Below, piece by piece: positions 26,547 to 34,824 of a DNA stretch of 64,000 nt (position 1 is the first letter of the stretch; the number at the start of each line of letters is the position of its first letter). The translations under genes were made by a program, and so were the position numbers. This DNA is from Paenibacillus ehimensis NBRC 15659 (lineage in GTDB: Bacteria > Bacillota > Bacilli > Paenibacillales > NBRC-103111): positions 62,001 through 126,000 of the forward strand of contig NZ_BILX01000009.1 in NCBI RefSeq assembly GCF_004000785.1, in the 5' to 3' direction. Below the pieces are notes generated by a model. The model ran no database searches. It worked only from the letters and a program-made list of their open reading frames with translations, and had not been told where the DNA came from.

Positions 26547-27596
26547 GTGGATTATTCCGTACAGCCGCTCACGGAAACAAGAGCGGTCCGCAGGCGGGCG
26601 GCCCGGATCGCTCTGGTGGCGACGACCGGTTTCGCGCTGCTGACGGCGGCGCTCTTGCTGTCCGTCTGCGTCGGCTCGACGTCGATGCCTTTGTCGTCCG
26701 TTCTCGCCTCGCTGCTTCACGATGACGGGTCGCGGACGCACAGCATTATCCGGAACATCCGGATTCCGCGTACGGTCGTCACGGCGCTCGTCGGGGCCAA
26801 TCTGGCCGTCGCAGGCGCATTGATGCAAGCGGTGACGCGCAATCCGCTTGCTTCTCCGGGCGTCTTCGGGATCAACGCCGGGGCATCGGTGGCGGTCGTC
26901 TTTCTGGCCGTCGCGTACCCGTTTGTGACGGGCGGCTACACGGTGGCCGCCGCTTTCGCAGGGGGAGCCGCAGCGGCGATCATCGTCTTCGCGATGGCGG
27001 CCGCCTTTAAAGGAGCCCAGATGGAGGTCAACTTGGCTCTGACGGGAGTGGCTATCCAAGCGATCCTGTCGGCGGCGACGCAGGCGCTGCTTATTTTCAA
27101 TGAAACTAAAACCGATAGCGTACTGTTCTGGCTCGCAGGATCGGTTTCGGGGAGAAAATGGGAGCATGTCCAAACGCTCCTCTGGTGGGGTGTTCCTGCG
27201 CTTGCCGCCGCCTGCGCGCTCGGGCGCTCGGCCTCCATCCTCAGCTTAGGCGAAGACATGGCCCGCGGGCTGGGGCAACGCGTAGGGAAGACCCGGGGCC
27301 TGATCTCGCTCGTTGTGATCCTGCTGGCGGGGGTGTCCGTAGCCGTCGCCGGTCCGATCGGCTTTGTCGGGCTGATGGTGCCGCATATCGTGCGTTATTT
27401 GACCGGCGCGGACTATCGGGCGGTGATCCCGCTATCCGCCCTGCTTGGGGCGGTGCTGCTGCTGCTCGCGGACCTCGCCTCCCGCTTCGTGCTGTTTCCG
27501 TATGAGACGCCGGTGGGCGTCGTTACGGCGCTGATCGGCACGCCGTACTTTATTTATTTGGCCCGCCGCAGGCGCAAGGAGGGGAACGCCGAATGA
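26547..27596 (+). CDS. FecCD-family iron ABC transporter permease (first)
   Basis: 349 residues, nine or ten membrane helices. Conserved blocks: ALVGANLAVAGALMQAVTRN, LASPGVFGINAGASVAVV and GPIGFVGLMVPHIVRYLTGA, all typical of the FecCD/BtuC family. GTG start with AAGGGG 11 bases upstream. It overlaps the next permease by four bases (ATGA), as is usual for a heterodimeric permease pair. Confidence 0.92.
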   Translation: MDYSVQPLTETRAVRRRAARIALVATTGFALLTAALLLSVCVGSTSMPLSSVLASLLHDDGSRTHSIIRNIRIPRTVVTALVGANLAVAGALMQAVTRNPLASPGVFGINAGASVAVVFLAVAYPFVTGGYTVAAAFAGGAAAAIIVFAMAAAFKGAQMEVNLALTGVAIQAILSAATQALLIFNETKTDSVLFWLAGSVSGRKWEHVQTLLWWGVPALAAACALGRSASILSLGEDMARGLGQRVGKTRGLISLVVILLAGVSVAVAGPIGFVGLMVPHIVRYLTGADYRAVIPLSALLGAVLLLLADLASRFVLFPYETPVGVVTALIGTPYFIYLARRRRKEGNAE

Positions 27597-28606
27597 ACCG
27601 ACAGCATGTTCCGGTTGCGGCAGGCAGATGGCGAAACGCCGGCGTCCTTGGCCTGCTCTCATTCGCGACTCTGCTCTGCGCGATAGCCAATATCGGCATC
27701 GGGGATGCGAAGCTCGGGATAGGGCCGATCTTGGCGTCGCTCGTCGGCCAAGGCGACCCGAATACGGCCTCGATTATTTTCGACTACCGGCTGCCCCGCA
27801 TTGCGCTGGCGCTGCTGGCCGGTGCCGGTCTGGCCGTCGCGGGCGTCATCGCCCAGGGCGTTATGCGCAATCCGCTCGCCGCTCCCGATACGCTCGGCAT
27901 TACGGGCGGCGCGGGGCTGGCTGCGGTCGTCGTGACGCTGCTGTTTCCGCTGTCGGCGCCCTTTGCGCTCATGGCAGCGGCATTCGGCGGCGGTATCGCT
28001 GCCGCATCTGCCGTGTATTTGCTCGCTTATCGCAGAGGCATCGCTCCCGTCCGGCTGGCGCTGGTGGGGGTGGCCGTCAGCGCGTTTTGCTCCTCGGGCA
28101 TTCACCTGCTGGTGTCGCGGGCTACGCCCAACGTGAACACGGCGCTTATTTGGCTCAGCGGAAGCTTGTGGGGCAGGTCATGGGATCAAGTGCTGCAAGT
28201 GCTGCCCTGGATGCTGCTCCTCCTTCCGCTCGCCTGGCTGCTGGCTGTTCATTTGGACGTGATCCGTCTCGGAGACCCGGTAGCCCTCGGACTCGGCGTC
28301 AAAGTCGAGCTTTTGCGGGCGTCTCTGCTGGCGATGGCTGTCGCGCTGACCGGTTCGGCCGTAGCCGTGGTGGGCACCATTGGGTTCGTTGGACTGATCG
28401 TGCCGCATGCCGCCAGACAGCTTGTCGGAGCGCGTCATCGCATCTTGATCCCCACGGCGGCGCTCCTTGGCGGGCTGCTCGTTCTTGTCGCGGACGCGCT
28501 GGGCCGGGGACTCGTGCCGCCGGTGGAAGTTCCCGCCGGACTGGTCGTTTCGGCCGTCGGCGGCCCTTATTTTCTGTATCTGCTTTGGCGTCAGTCGAGA
28601 CGATGA
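27593..28606 (+). CDS. FecCD-family iron ABC transporter permease (second)
   Basis: 337 residues, nine or ten membrane helices, with LAGAGLAVAGVIAQGVMRNP, LAAPDTLGITGGAGLAAVVV and TIGFVGLIVPHAARQLVGAR. It is paired with the preceding gene through an ATGA overlap and is preceded by GGAGGGG. No ATPase gene follows, so the transporter must borrow one encoded elsewhere. That arrangement is known for several Bacillota siderophore importers, which share a common ATPase (YusV in B. subtilis). Confidence 0.92.
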   Translation: MNRQHVPVAAGRWRNAGVLGLLSFATLLCAIANIGIGDAKLGIGPILASLVGQGDPNTASIIFDYRLPRIALALLAGAGLAVAGVIAQGVMRNPLAAPDTLGITGGAGLAAVVVTLLFPLSAPFALMAAAFGGGIAAASAVYLLAYRRGIAPVRLALVGVAVSAFCSSGIHLLVSRATPNVNTALIWLSGSLWGRSWDQVLQVLPWMLLLLPLAWLLAVHLDVIRLGDPVALGLGVKVELLRASLLAMAVALTGSAVAVVGTIGFVGLIVPHAARQLVGARHRILIPTAALLGGLLVLVADALGRGLVPPVEVPAGLVVSAVGGPYFLYLLWRQSRR

Positions 28607-28678
28607 GGGATAGTTGACGATCAGGTAAATGTTATGTGGCTTTCATTAGGGTCTCGCCAACATTTTCACGAAGTAGCA

Positions 28679-28718
28679 TAAAAACAACCCACGTGGAGCG
28701 AAACTCCTCGTGGGTTGT
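28679..28718 (-). terminator. Rho-independent terminator
   Basis: ACAACCCACG (28684-28693) pairs perfectly with CGTGGGTTGT (28709-28718), with an inner GGAG/CTCC stem. The T-run is on the minus strand, after the 28724-29569 gene. Confidence 0.88.
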
Positions 28719-28723
28719 TGTCG

Positions 28724-29569
28724 TTATTGCGGAAGCTGAACCTTCATCTCCAGTTCCTTCAGGAATGTCACAGGGGTCATGCGCTTGGTCAGCACCTCAA
28801 GCTGTGCTGCCGGGTCCACGGCCGGAAATTCCAGCACGTACTGGTAGACGCCGTCCTTTACTCCAACTAATTCGGTGCGGGTATAGTCAAGCCGCTTCCC
28901 GTTTTGTACCAGCCAAGTGCCCGTCTTCTGAACGGACGCCGTTTCACCGGCGATCGCCAGTTTCAGAATGGTTTTATCCTTGCCGAAGTCCACGCCGGTT
29001 ATCGACATGCTGCCGATTTTGTCTTGATCGAGCGTCAGCGGATACTGACCGGTCAATGTCGCGGTCACATTTGCTTTATCCGAGAACATCGTGCTTGTAT
29101 CGTCATACCAGCCTCCTACATACGGCCTAATGGTCAGTTCCTTGGGCTTGCCCTGCAAAGGCTTCACATTTTCGGTATAGTGGGGGACGAAAGAGCCGTC
29201 CGGCTGCTCTTGAAATTGCTCTTTAGCCTTTTGGTATTCGTAAATCCATCCGTTGTCGTCCGCGACCAAATAACTCATTTTCATGAGCTGTTCATCGACT
29301 TCTTTTGCAATCCCGTCCGGGACGTGGCGGGCCAAGACAAATTCGGTCGTCTCCGGAGAGGCCGACAGCGACTTCAACGTGAACGTGGCCCCGCCGTACT
29401 GCTTTTGGATGGCCGGGTTCAAATTGAAGGTTTTTGTATCTTGAGTGGCAATCGGCACTGTGGCGGTTTGGTTTGCGGAAACGGCGGTTGCATCGGCCCG
29501 AACGGCCAGCGGTGCGAGCCCTACTAATAATACGGCTGCGCTTAATACGGCAATGGTTGTTGTTTTCAT
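28724..29569 (-). CDS. Secreted protein of unknown function, member of the ECF regulon
   Basis: 281 residues with a Sec signal peptide (cleavage near LAVRADA, about residue 26). The rest is predicted beta-rich (TFTLKSLSASPETTEFVLAR; MSITGVDFGKDKTILKLAIA) and lacks a recognised enzyme motif. The pattern recalls the beta domains (DUF5643-like) at the C-terminus of the anti-sigma factor at 31415, but I cannot verify this. GAGGAGGAGC precedes the ATG. An ECF-type promoter nearly identical to that of the sigma factor gene lies 34 bases upstream, so it should be controlled by that sigma factor. Confidence 0.7.
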   Translation of the reverse strand: MKTTTIAVLSAAVLLVGLAPLAVRADATAVSANQTATVPIATQDTKTFNLNPAIQKQYGGATFTLKSLSASPETTEFVLARHVPDGIAKEVDEQLMKMSYLVADDNGWIYEYQKAKEQFQEQPDGSFVPHYTENVKPLQGKPKELTIRPYVGGWYDDTSTMFSDKANVTATLTGQYPLTLDQDKIGSMSITGVDFGKDKTILKLAIAGETASVQKTGTWLVQNGKRLDYTRTELVGVKDGVYQYVLEFPAVDPAAQLEVLTKRMTPVTFLKELEMKVQLPQ

Positions 29570-29603
29570 TGTGGTTTGCTCCTCCTCTTTTTTGGTCGTA
29601 CAG

Positions 29604-29635
29604 CTTGTAGGCGAACGAAACGGCGACTCGGTTCA
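29604..29635 (-). promoter_or_regulatory. ECF sigma promoter (copy a)
   Basis: Minus strand: TGAACC, ten bases, TTCGTTCGCC, TACAAG. It has the same layout as the promoter of the sigma factor gene and agrees at most positions. It lies 34 bases before the start codon of the secreted protein. Confidence 0.8.
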
Positions 29636-29764
29636 TAGGTGAACCGAATTCGATTTTGCTTCGCCTTAAGATAAGGAGGTGTTTTCGTCCGGCCCAAGCG
29701 GCGATGATTCGGGGCGAAAACTCAGCACCACCGCAATCCCATATATGGAAAGATGGAGGATAGG

Positions 29765-30844
29765 ATGATGTTGAACAATCGAAAATGGGTGTCCGCAGGA
29801 CTAGGTCTCGCATTGCTTGTCATGGCGCTGCCTCTTTATGGAGCATCCGCTGCTCCGGCAACCGGAGCGGGCGCATTAACCCTTGAGCAGGTCGCCAAGG
29901 AAATCGAAGGGAAGAAGCCGAGCCCGTTTTACTTGGAATGGAAGGAGACGTCCACGTTCGAAAATGGAACGAGCAAGGTTGTGTCATACAAGCAATGGGA
30001 GGATGTGCCGAATGCCCGGTACCGATCGGAGGTCAACTATGACGGAAGCGACAAAACGATGAGCACTTCGATCATCAACGGAGACGACGGAGTTTTCATC
30101 ACGGAAGGGAAAACAAGCAAAGTAAAGCTGAACGGGATGGAATGGGACGGCTTCTCCAAGATGTCCAAGCGAGAACTGAAGGCGCTGTTAGAATATAACG
30201 AAGCTCCGGTTTTTAAAGGAGAAGAAACGCTCCTTGGCCGGACCGCCTATCACCTGTCGGGGGCAAGCAAGCCATTGAATCGAAAATTCACGGATGCCGA
30301 AGGGATCGAGAGAGTGGAAAAGGGGATCGCCCCGGCCAGAGAGCAATGGTTCGACAAGGAAACCGGCATATTGCTGAAAGAAACCACAACCGATCCGCGT
30401 GGCGGCAGCAGCGAGAGTATCGTAACGTCGGTTGATTTCACGCCGGTATTCGGTTGCGATACCTTCCGTTTCGAAGCGTCCACGGGCGGCACCGCCGCCA
30501 TTAAGGTAACCATTGACGGTGCCGCGCAAAGCTTCGAGCAGCCGCCGGTTATCGTCGAAGGAAGCACGCTTGTGCCGCTAAGGGCGATTTTTGAGAAGCT
30601 GGGCGCCACGATCGACTGGAACGAAAAGGAACAGTCCGTGACCGCCAAGAAAGGAACGACGACGGTGTATTTGAAAATCGGCGATACAAATGCCACGGTC
30701 GGCGGTTCGGCCAAAACGCTGGAAGTGCCGGCGCAGATCGTGAACGGCCATACGATGGTCCCGGTCCGTTTCATCGGCGAGGCGCTGGGGGCAGAAGTGA
30801 AGTGGGAGCCTTCGTCCCAAACGGTTGTTATTACGAATAAATAA
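29765..30844 (+). CDS. Secreted protein with C-terminal stalk (copper amine oxidase N-like) domain
   Basis: 359 residues. Signal peptide (cleavage near PLYGASAA, about residue 30). The middle region (about 40-240) resembles LolA/LppX-like outer-layer lipid-binding folds (KPSPFYLEWKETSTFENGTS; AREQWFDKETGILLKETTTD). The C-terminal stalk domain (about 250-358) has FEQPPVIVEGSTLVPLRAIF and VPVRFIGEALGAEVKWEPSS. The ATG pair follows GGAGG. It is divergent from the 28724-29569 gene and ends in a bidirectional terminator. Function unknown. Confidence 0.8.
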   Translation: MMLNNRKWVSAGLGLALLVMALPLYGASAAPATGAGALTLEQVAKEIEGKKPSPFYLEWKETSTFENGTSKVVSYKQWEDVPNARYRSEVNYDGSDKTMSTSIINGDDGVFITEGKTSKVKLNGMEWDGFSKMSKRELKALLEYNEAPVFKGEETLLGRTAYHLSGASKPLNRKFTDAEGIERVEKGIAPAREQWFDKETGILLKETTTDPRGGSSESIVTSVDFTPVFGCDTFRFEASTGGTAAIKVTIDGAAQSFEQPPVIVEGSTLVPLRAIFEKLGATIDWNEKEQSVTAKKGTTTVYLKIGDTNATVGGSAKTLEVPAQIVNGHTMVPVRFIGEALGAEVKWEPSSQTVVITNK

Positions 30845-30859
30845 CGGGATAAAATAAAT

Positions 30860-30908
30860 AAAACCTTGGTTTGGGTCGCAGCTGGTCGTACCCGAATCAA
30901 GGTTTTTT
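30860..30908. terminator. Bidirectional Rho-independent terminator
   Basis: AAAACCTTGGTTTGGGT pairs with ACCCGAATCAAGGTTTT (two G-U type mismatches) around a 13-base loop, followed by T. It serves the stalk-domain gene and the convergent XRE gene. Confidence 0.88.
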
Positions 30909-30916
30909 CACATCCG

Positions 30917-31135
30917 TTAGTGCCTTTCCGGATTATTGGAGCGGCCAACGAGATAATCCAGACTAACGTTGAAATAATCTGCAAGAGCAAGAAGACCTTC
31001 ATAATCCGGCCGTCTGTTGCCCGACTCATAATGGCTGATTGAACGTACGGAAACTCCGAGGACTTGGGCGAGTTCCTCTCGTTTGACTTGATTTTGCTCG
31101 CGTAGTTCTTTTAGTCGTTCGGCAATGGTAGGCAT
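30917..31135 (-). CDS. Small XRE family transcriptional regulator
   Basis: 72 residues, nearly all one helix-turn-helix domain: RLKELREQNQVKREELAQVL, then SVRSISHYESGNRRPDYEGL. Short stand-alone XRE proteins of this type are common repressors. AAGGAG eight bases before the ATG fixes the start at MPTIAERL. It lies downstream, on the same strand, of the anti-sigma gene but beyond that gene's hairpin terminator, so it is probably transcribed separately. Confidence 0.85.
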   Translation of the reverse strand: MPTIAERLKELREQNQVKREELAQVLGVSVRSISHYESGNRRPDYEGLLALADYFNVSLDYLVGRSNNPERH

Positions 31136-31249
31136 AAGATTCTCCTTAAACACTTGACTGAAACTTTATGGTATATGAAATCAATAACGTATCGTATAAA
31201 GGCATCTCTTACCCTATTCAAAAGGTAGAGCTGGTACTGGAGCAACATC

Positions 31250-31414
31250 CATGGGTAGCCATTATTATGGAACCGTAATGTTGTTATTTCCCCCAAAAAA
31301 ACACCCGTGTCTTGATCGCATCATGCCGGTGTGATTCCGTCATGAGCGCGGTCAAAACACGGGGAGCTTCAAACAAAGCGACGATGGTGCCGAGTATCGG
31401 CAAGGTGAAGACTT
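31250..31414. repeat. Duplicated 3' hairpin element, copy A
   Basis: About 165 bases aligning with 34613-34794. Shared blocks include TATTATTATG, CCGTAA, CCCGTGTCT, ATTCCGTCATGA, TCAAAACACGGGGA and GGCAAGGT. The core is a long hairpin (31304-31363). It sits directly after the stop codon of the anti-sigma gene. Confidence 0.75.
31294..31364 (-). terminator. Long-hairpin terminator of the sigma/anti-sigma operon
   Basis: CCCGTGT (31304-31310) pairs with ACACGGG (31357-31363), continued inward by TTGA/TCAA, CGC/GCG and TCATG/CATGA. The minus strand then reads TTTTTTT. Unusually long for a terminator. Confidence 0.75.
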
Positions 31415-32980
31415 CTACTTTCTGATTTCAAACGTGATCTCTTTTTTCAGCGGGATTGGGTTGGAGTTGCGCATCATGGTAATTTCGTAAGAGTCCTGCT
31501 CAGGCGTCATGATGCCGGCTTCGAAATAACCGTTCTCCGGGTGTTCGGACCGCGCCACTCCGTCGATTATCGCCACGCCGGGACGCGGACGGTACAACTC
31601 CTCCAGTTCCGGTGTCTTCTCTATTTTCTCGCGATAAGCTATCGCGAGGTCCCTTGGAATGCCGAACTGGATGCCCAGGCGGCTGTCTTCCGCATGCTCC
31701 TTCTTGATTTTGAGCCACAGGTAGCCCTTTTTATAAGAGGTCTCGACGATCGTAAATTGTTTATCCTTAAACCGGACCGTTTTTGGCAGCTTTTCGCCGG
31801 GCGAGAGCGTAAATGAGGCGCTCGGTTTTTTTTCGGTAAGCTGGAAGCCGTTCAAATGCAAGGTTAGCCGCTTCACGGACGGGTCGAAATAGGGCGAAGA
31901 CATGAACTCCATTTTGTTGCCGTCCTGCTCATGGGGGCTGGCGGCGCTATCATACATTTTCTGCACTCTATCTACTAATAGCGGATATTTGTTCCCCTTG
32001 TCATCGGTAAGATAAGGTTCCAATCTTCCCTCATAATCACCGACCTGTCTAAAGTCCAAATAATGGCTTGCGCCCTGCTCGATTTTTACATCCAGGTGCG
32101 TATTTGTGGGCGTGATCTTGACCTGGTCCAAGGTAAACGATGGAAGATCGGGGTCTCCGGCCACCTCAACCTGTTGATGAAGCGGAACAATAAGGTCTTC
32201 GCGCCATTGGGACTTATTGAACGGCACACTGAGCTCGAACAAGAACTCCGAGTTTTGTTGTCCAGGTTGAATCTTGGATACGTGGAACCGCAGCTCCTTC
32301 GGGTTTTTATTCATAAAATCTTGGACCTGCTGCGGCGTCAGGTCTACATAGGAATTTTGGACAAGGATCGGCTCCTTGGTTGCGTCATCCGATATGATGA
32401 AGCCCCCGCTGCCTCCACCTCTGGCTTCTTTAAAGTCAACGCTATGGAAAGAATAATCCGTTGTTTTTCTCCAGTCTGCGTCCCAATAGCCGTTATCTCG
32501 TTTGAACGCATTTTTTTTGATCTCGTCGGACTTGACAAATGTTTTATAGGAAAGCTTATCGCCGGTCAAATAAACGTCGCTGATGCCGAAGGTCACGTCG
32601 CCGAACTGCTTCACGACAGCTTCGGTCGGTTCATAGCCATAGGAGCGCGCATTGCGGACGCCGTCGTAGCCCCGCACCTCATCCAGCCAGCTTAACACGC
32701 CGGAGAAGCCGGGAAGGCCCTTCACCATATCGGCGAACGTCGGGGAAACCTGGGCGGCGCCGACCGAAGCGACTACAGCCAGGGCACAGGCCGCGGCAAT
32801 GGTGAAACGCACCTTCCTGCTGCGCTGCCGGATCGGCCTGCGGGCCGGGATAGCAGGCATCGATTCCGCCATGTCCGGAACGTCCTTGGCGAATTGAAGC
32901 AGCGATGCCGGGACAGGAAGCTCTTGAAGCGATTGGGCCAGCTCTTCTTTGACTTGTTTATCGCGCGTCGATTTCAACAT
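31415..32980 (-). CDS. DUF4179-type anti-sigma factor
   Basis: 521 residues. The cytoplasmic N-terminus (1-55) has LAQSLQELPVPASLLQFAKD. One transmembrane helix (about 57-78) is followed by a large extracellular part with a DUF4179-like region (about 80-190, FADMVKGLPGFSGVLSWLDE) and further beta domains (about 200-520; DUF5643-like by pattern). Its start codon lies inside the last codons of the sigma gene (seven-base overlap), the usual coupling of an ECF sigma factor and its membrane anti-sigma. It should hold the sigma factor inactive until an envelope signal is sensed. It is followed by the long-hairpin terminator. Confidence 0.85.
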   Translation of the reverse strand: MLKSTRDKQVKEELAQSLQELPVPASLLQFAKDVPDMAESMPAIPARRPIRQRSRKVRFTIAAACALAVVASVGAAQVSPTFADMVKGLPGFSGVLSWLDEVRGYDGVRNARSYGYEPTEAVVKQFGDVTFGISDVYLTGDKLSYKTFVKSDEIKKNAFKRDNGYWDADWRKTTDYSFHSVDFKEARGGGSGGFIISDDATKEPILVQNSYVDLTPQQVQDFMNKNPKELRFHVSKIQPGQQNSEFLFELSVPFNKSQWREDLIVPLHQQVEVAGDPDLPSFTLDQVKITPTNTHLDVKIEQGASHYLDFRQVGDYEGRLEPYLTDDKGNKYPLLVDRVQKMYDSAASPHEQDGNKMEFMSSPYFDPSVKRLTLHLNGFQLTEKKPSASFTLSPGEKLPKTVRFKDKQFTIVETSYKKGYLWLKIKKEHAEDSRLGIQFGIPRDLAIAYREKIEKTPELEELYRPRPGVAIIDGVARSEHPENGYFEAGIMTPEQDSYEITMMRNSNPIPLKKEITFEIRK

Positions 32981-33537
32981 TCCATCACCTGCTTTGGATT
33001 TGGTTGCATCATTTTTTCGTTCAATTTCAAGCGGGCGGCGTGCAGCCGCGATTTGATCGTGCCCTTCTTCACGCCGAGCACATCGGCGATTTCGTCGAGC
33101 GACAGCTCCTGATAATAGTACAAAATGACGACCGTCCGGTGGTTGATGTCCAGCGACATCACCGATTCCAGCAGCTCGTGTCCCGCTTCCTTGCGGATGA
33201 GCGCGTCGATCGGGGAGGCTTGCTCGTCCGGGACTTCAATCTCCTCCAGATCGCCGGTCCGGCTGGCCAATTTCGAACGCTGCCTGGCCAGATCGAGCGC
33301 GCGGCAGGCGGTCAAATGGTTGAACCAGCTCTTGAAATTGCGGATATTCTTGCCGTTCATAATGGCTTGATACGCTTCGAGCAACGCATTCTGTACCGTA
33401 TCCTCGGCCAGATGCGAGGAACGCAGTATCGCGGCCGACGTACTGTAGACGCGGCTTAACAACGGCTCGACCAGCTTGAAAAAAGCTTCTTTATCTCCGT
33501 TCCTGCACTGCTGCATATATAGCTTTTCCTGATCCAT
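32974..33537 (-). CDS. ECF-type RNA polymerase sigma factor
   Basis: 187 residues. Region 2 (about 15-85): HLAEDTVQNALLEAYQAIMN, IRNFKSWFNHLTACRALDLA. Region 4 (about 125-178): TVVILYYYQELSLDEIADVL, then GVKKGTIKSRLHAARLKLNE. It directs RNA polymerase to TGAACC/TATA-type promoters. The promoter in front of its own gene matches three others nearby, so it is autoregulated. It is cotranscribed with the anti-sigma factor. By analogy to SigV/SigX-type systems it may respond to cell-wall or lytic-enzyme stress; this is inferred from its targets. Confidence 0.93.
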   Translation of the reverse strand: MDQEKLYMQQCRNGDKEAFFKLVEPLLSRVYSTSAAILRSSHLAEDTVQNALLEAYQAIMNGKNIRNFKSWFNHLTACRALDLARQRSKLASRTGDLEEIEVPDEQASPIDALIRKEAGHELLESVMSLDINHRTVVILYYYQELSLDEIADVLGVKKGTIKSRLHAARLKLNEKMMQPNPKQVMEC

Positions 33538-33564
33538 TTACGTCACCTTCCTGACTTCCTCTAC

Positions 33565-33596
33565 CTTATAGGCGAACGAAACGGGGCTTCGGTTCA
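33565..33596 (-). promoter_or_regulatory. ECF sigma promoter (copy b, autoregulatory)
   Basis: Minus strand: TGAACC, ten bases, TTCGTTCGCC, TATAAG, 27 bases before the sigma factor start codon. Confidence 0.82.
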
Positions 33597-33624
33597 TTGA
33601 TTCCGCAAAAAATTTAAGTTTTCT

Positions 33625-34491
33625 TTAATGATATTTGCGTATCGTCGCGATCAAGGCGTCCGCCGTCATGTACGGCTCGCCCGCATTGATCCGGTATACC
33701 AGCCGGTCCGCGGCGGTATTGATGCCTTCGCGAATCGTAAACAGCAGCCTGATGCCTGCTTCCTCCGCCGCTTGAAGCGTCTCTTCATTGTACGCCCCGT
33801 ACGGAAAAGCAAGCAACTTCGAATGATTGCCAAGCTCGGCGCGGAGCCGCTCGTTCATAAACGTCAAGTCGCTGCGAATCCGCCTGCGGTACTCTTCGGC
33901 CGACTCGGCCCGCTTCCGCTGGGTCAGATAGGCGGGATGGGTCAAGGCCGGCTGCGGCTGTCCGCCGGGGGCGGTATGGAGCATGCGGTGCGAATCGTAG
34001 GTATGGCTGTAAATGCCGTATCCCGCCTGGACCAACTCCCGCATTTGGTCCCACGTCAGATGCGGCTCCGCGTCGGGATGATACGTATCCGACAGCGCTC
34101 CGATCATAAAGTTGGATGCGGGAACGCCGTGCTTTTGCAGAATCGGATACGCGCGGGTATAGAACGACTCGTATCCGTCATCAAAGGTGAGGACGACGGC
34201 GTTGGCGGGAATGAGTTTTCCTTGCAGGGCGAAGCGGACGTAGTCTTCCATGCCGATGATCTGGTAGCCGTGGTCCTTCAGCGCCTTCAGATGATCGTAC
34301 AATTGGACGCTCGAAACCGTCGACGGCTGCGGAAAGCCGGCGGCTTCCGGCTCCTGGACGTCATGGTACAGCAGAACGATAACTTTATTTTGATAATGGA
34401 CTTCGACCTCCGACTGCAGCGTGTGTCCGGTCAGCGTGACCCCGGTCAGCAAGAGCAGCAGAAAGGCGACGCCCGGGATAAGCCTTCTCAT
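33625..34491 (-). CDS. Membrane-anchored or secreted polysaccharide deacetylase (upper paralogue)
   Basis: 288 residues. An N-terminal hydrophobic segment (5-23) serves as signal or anchor. The NodB-like domain follows: motif 1 TFDDGY (102-107) and motif 2 SHTYDSH (H163 and H168 as metal ligands), with KVIVLLYHDV at the start of the fold as in the PgaB/YadE-like group. It removes acetyl groups from N-acetylglucosamine residues of peptidoglycan or a surface glycan. TTAGGAGG precedes the ATG; an ECF promoter lies 35 bases upstream. It is the close paralogue of the 34825 gene. Confidence 0.88.
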   Translation of the reverse strand: MRRLIPGVAFLLLLLTGVTLTGHTLQSEVEVHYQNKVIVLLYHDVQEPEAAGFPQPSTVSSVQLYDHLKALKDHGYQIIGMEDYVRFALQGKLIPANAVVLTFDDGYESFYTRAYPILQKHGVPASNFMIGALSDTYHPDAEPHLTWDQMRELVQAGYGIYSHTYDSHRMLHTAPGGQPQPALTHPAYLTQRKRAESAEEYRRRIRSDLTFMNERLRAELGNHSKLLAFPYGAYNEETLQAAEEAGIRLLFTIREGINTAADRLVYRINAGEPYMTADALIATIRKYH

Positions 34492-34526
34492 GCGTGCCTC
34501 CTAAGCTTGATGTGGTGTGCGCACGT

Positions 34527-34558
34527 GATATAGGCGAACGAAAGCGGCGGGCGGTTCA
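34527..34558 (-). promoter_or_regulatory. ECF sigma promoter (copy c)
   Basis: Minus strand: TGAACC, ten bases, TTCGTTCGCC, TATATC, 35 bases before the first deacetylase start codon. Confidence 0.82.
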
Positions 34559-34612
34559 AATGATTCAAATGAGAATCAAGGGGGGCAGAGAGGGGAACGT
34601 GTCATGGCGGTC

Positions 34613-34794
34613 AACACTTATGGGGAGCTATTATTATGTAGCCGTAAAGCTTCTCCTGAAAAATTCCCGTGTCTGGACGCGTCATGCCGATATCGATTGA
34701 GAGTACCTTATCGATTCCGTCATGACCGCCGTTCAAAACACGGGGAAGCTTCAATAAAAGCGAATGTGCCAGCCGCCGGCAAGGTTAAGACTTT
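34613..34794. repeat. Duplicated 3' hairpin element, copy B
   Basis: About 180 bases aligning with 31250-31414. The hairpin (34666-34744) begins CCCGTGT and ends ACACGGG as in copy A. It is longer inside: an added ATATCGAT/ATCGATT arm extends the stem. On the minus strand it follows the second deacetylase gene and ends in TTTTT, so it should act as that gene's terminator. Confidence 0.75.
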
Positions 34795-34824
34795 TTACTG
34801 CCGGCTTCCGGACATCCTCCATTT

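Noticed and set aside
34529-34820. Duplicated hairpin element considered as an insertion sequence or MITE
   Set aside because: No target-site duplication or typical terminal repeats seen at its ends; the location after stop codons with T-runs fits terminator or 3' RNA better.
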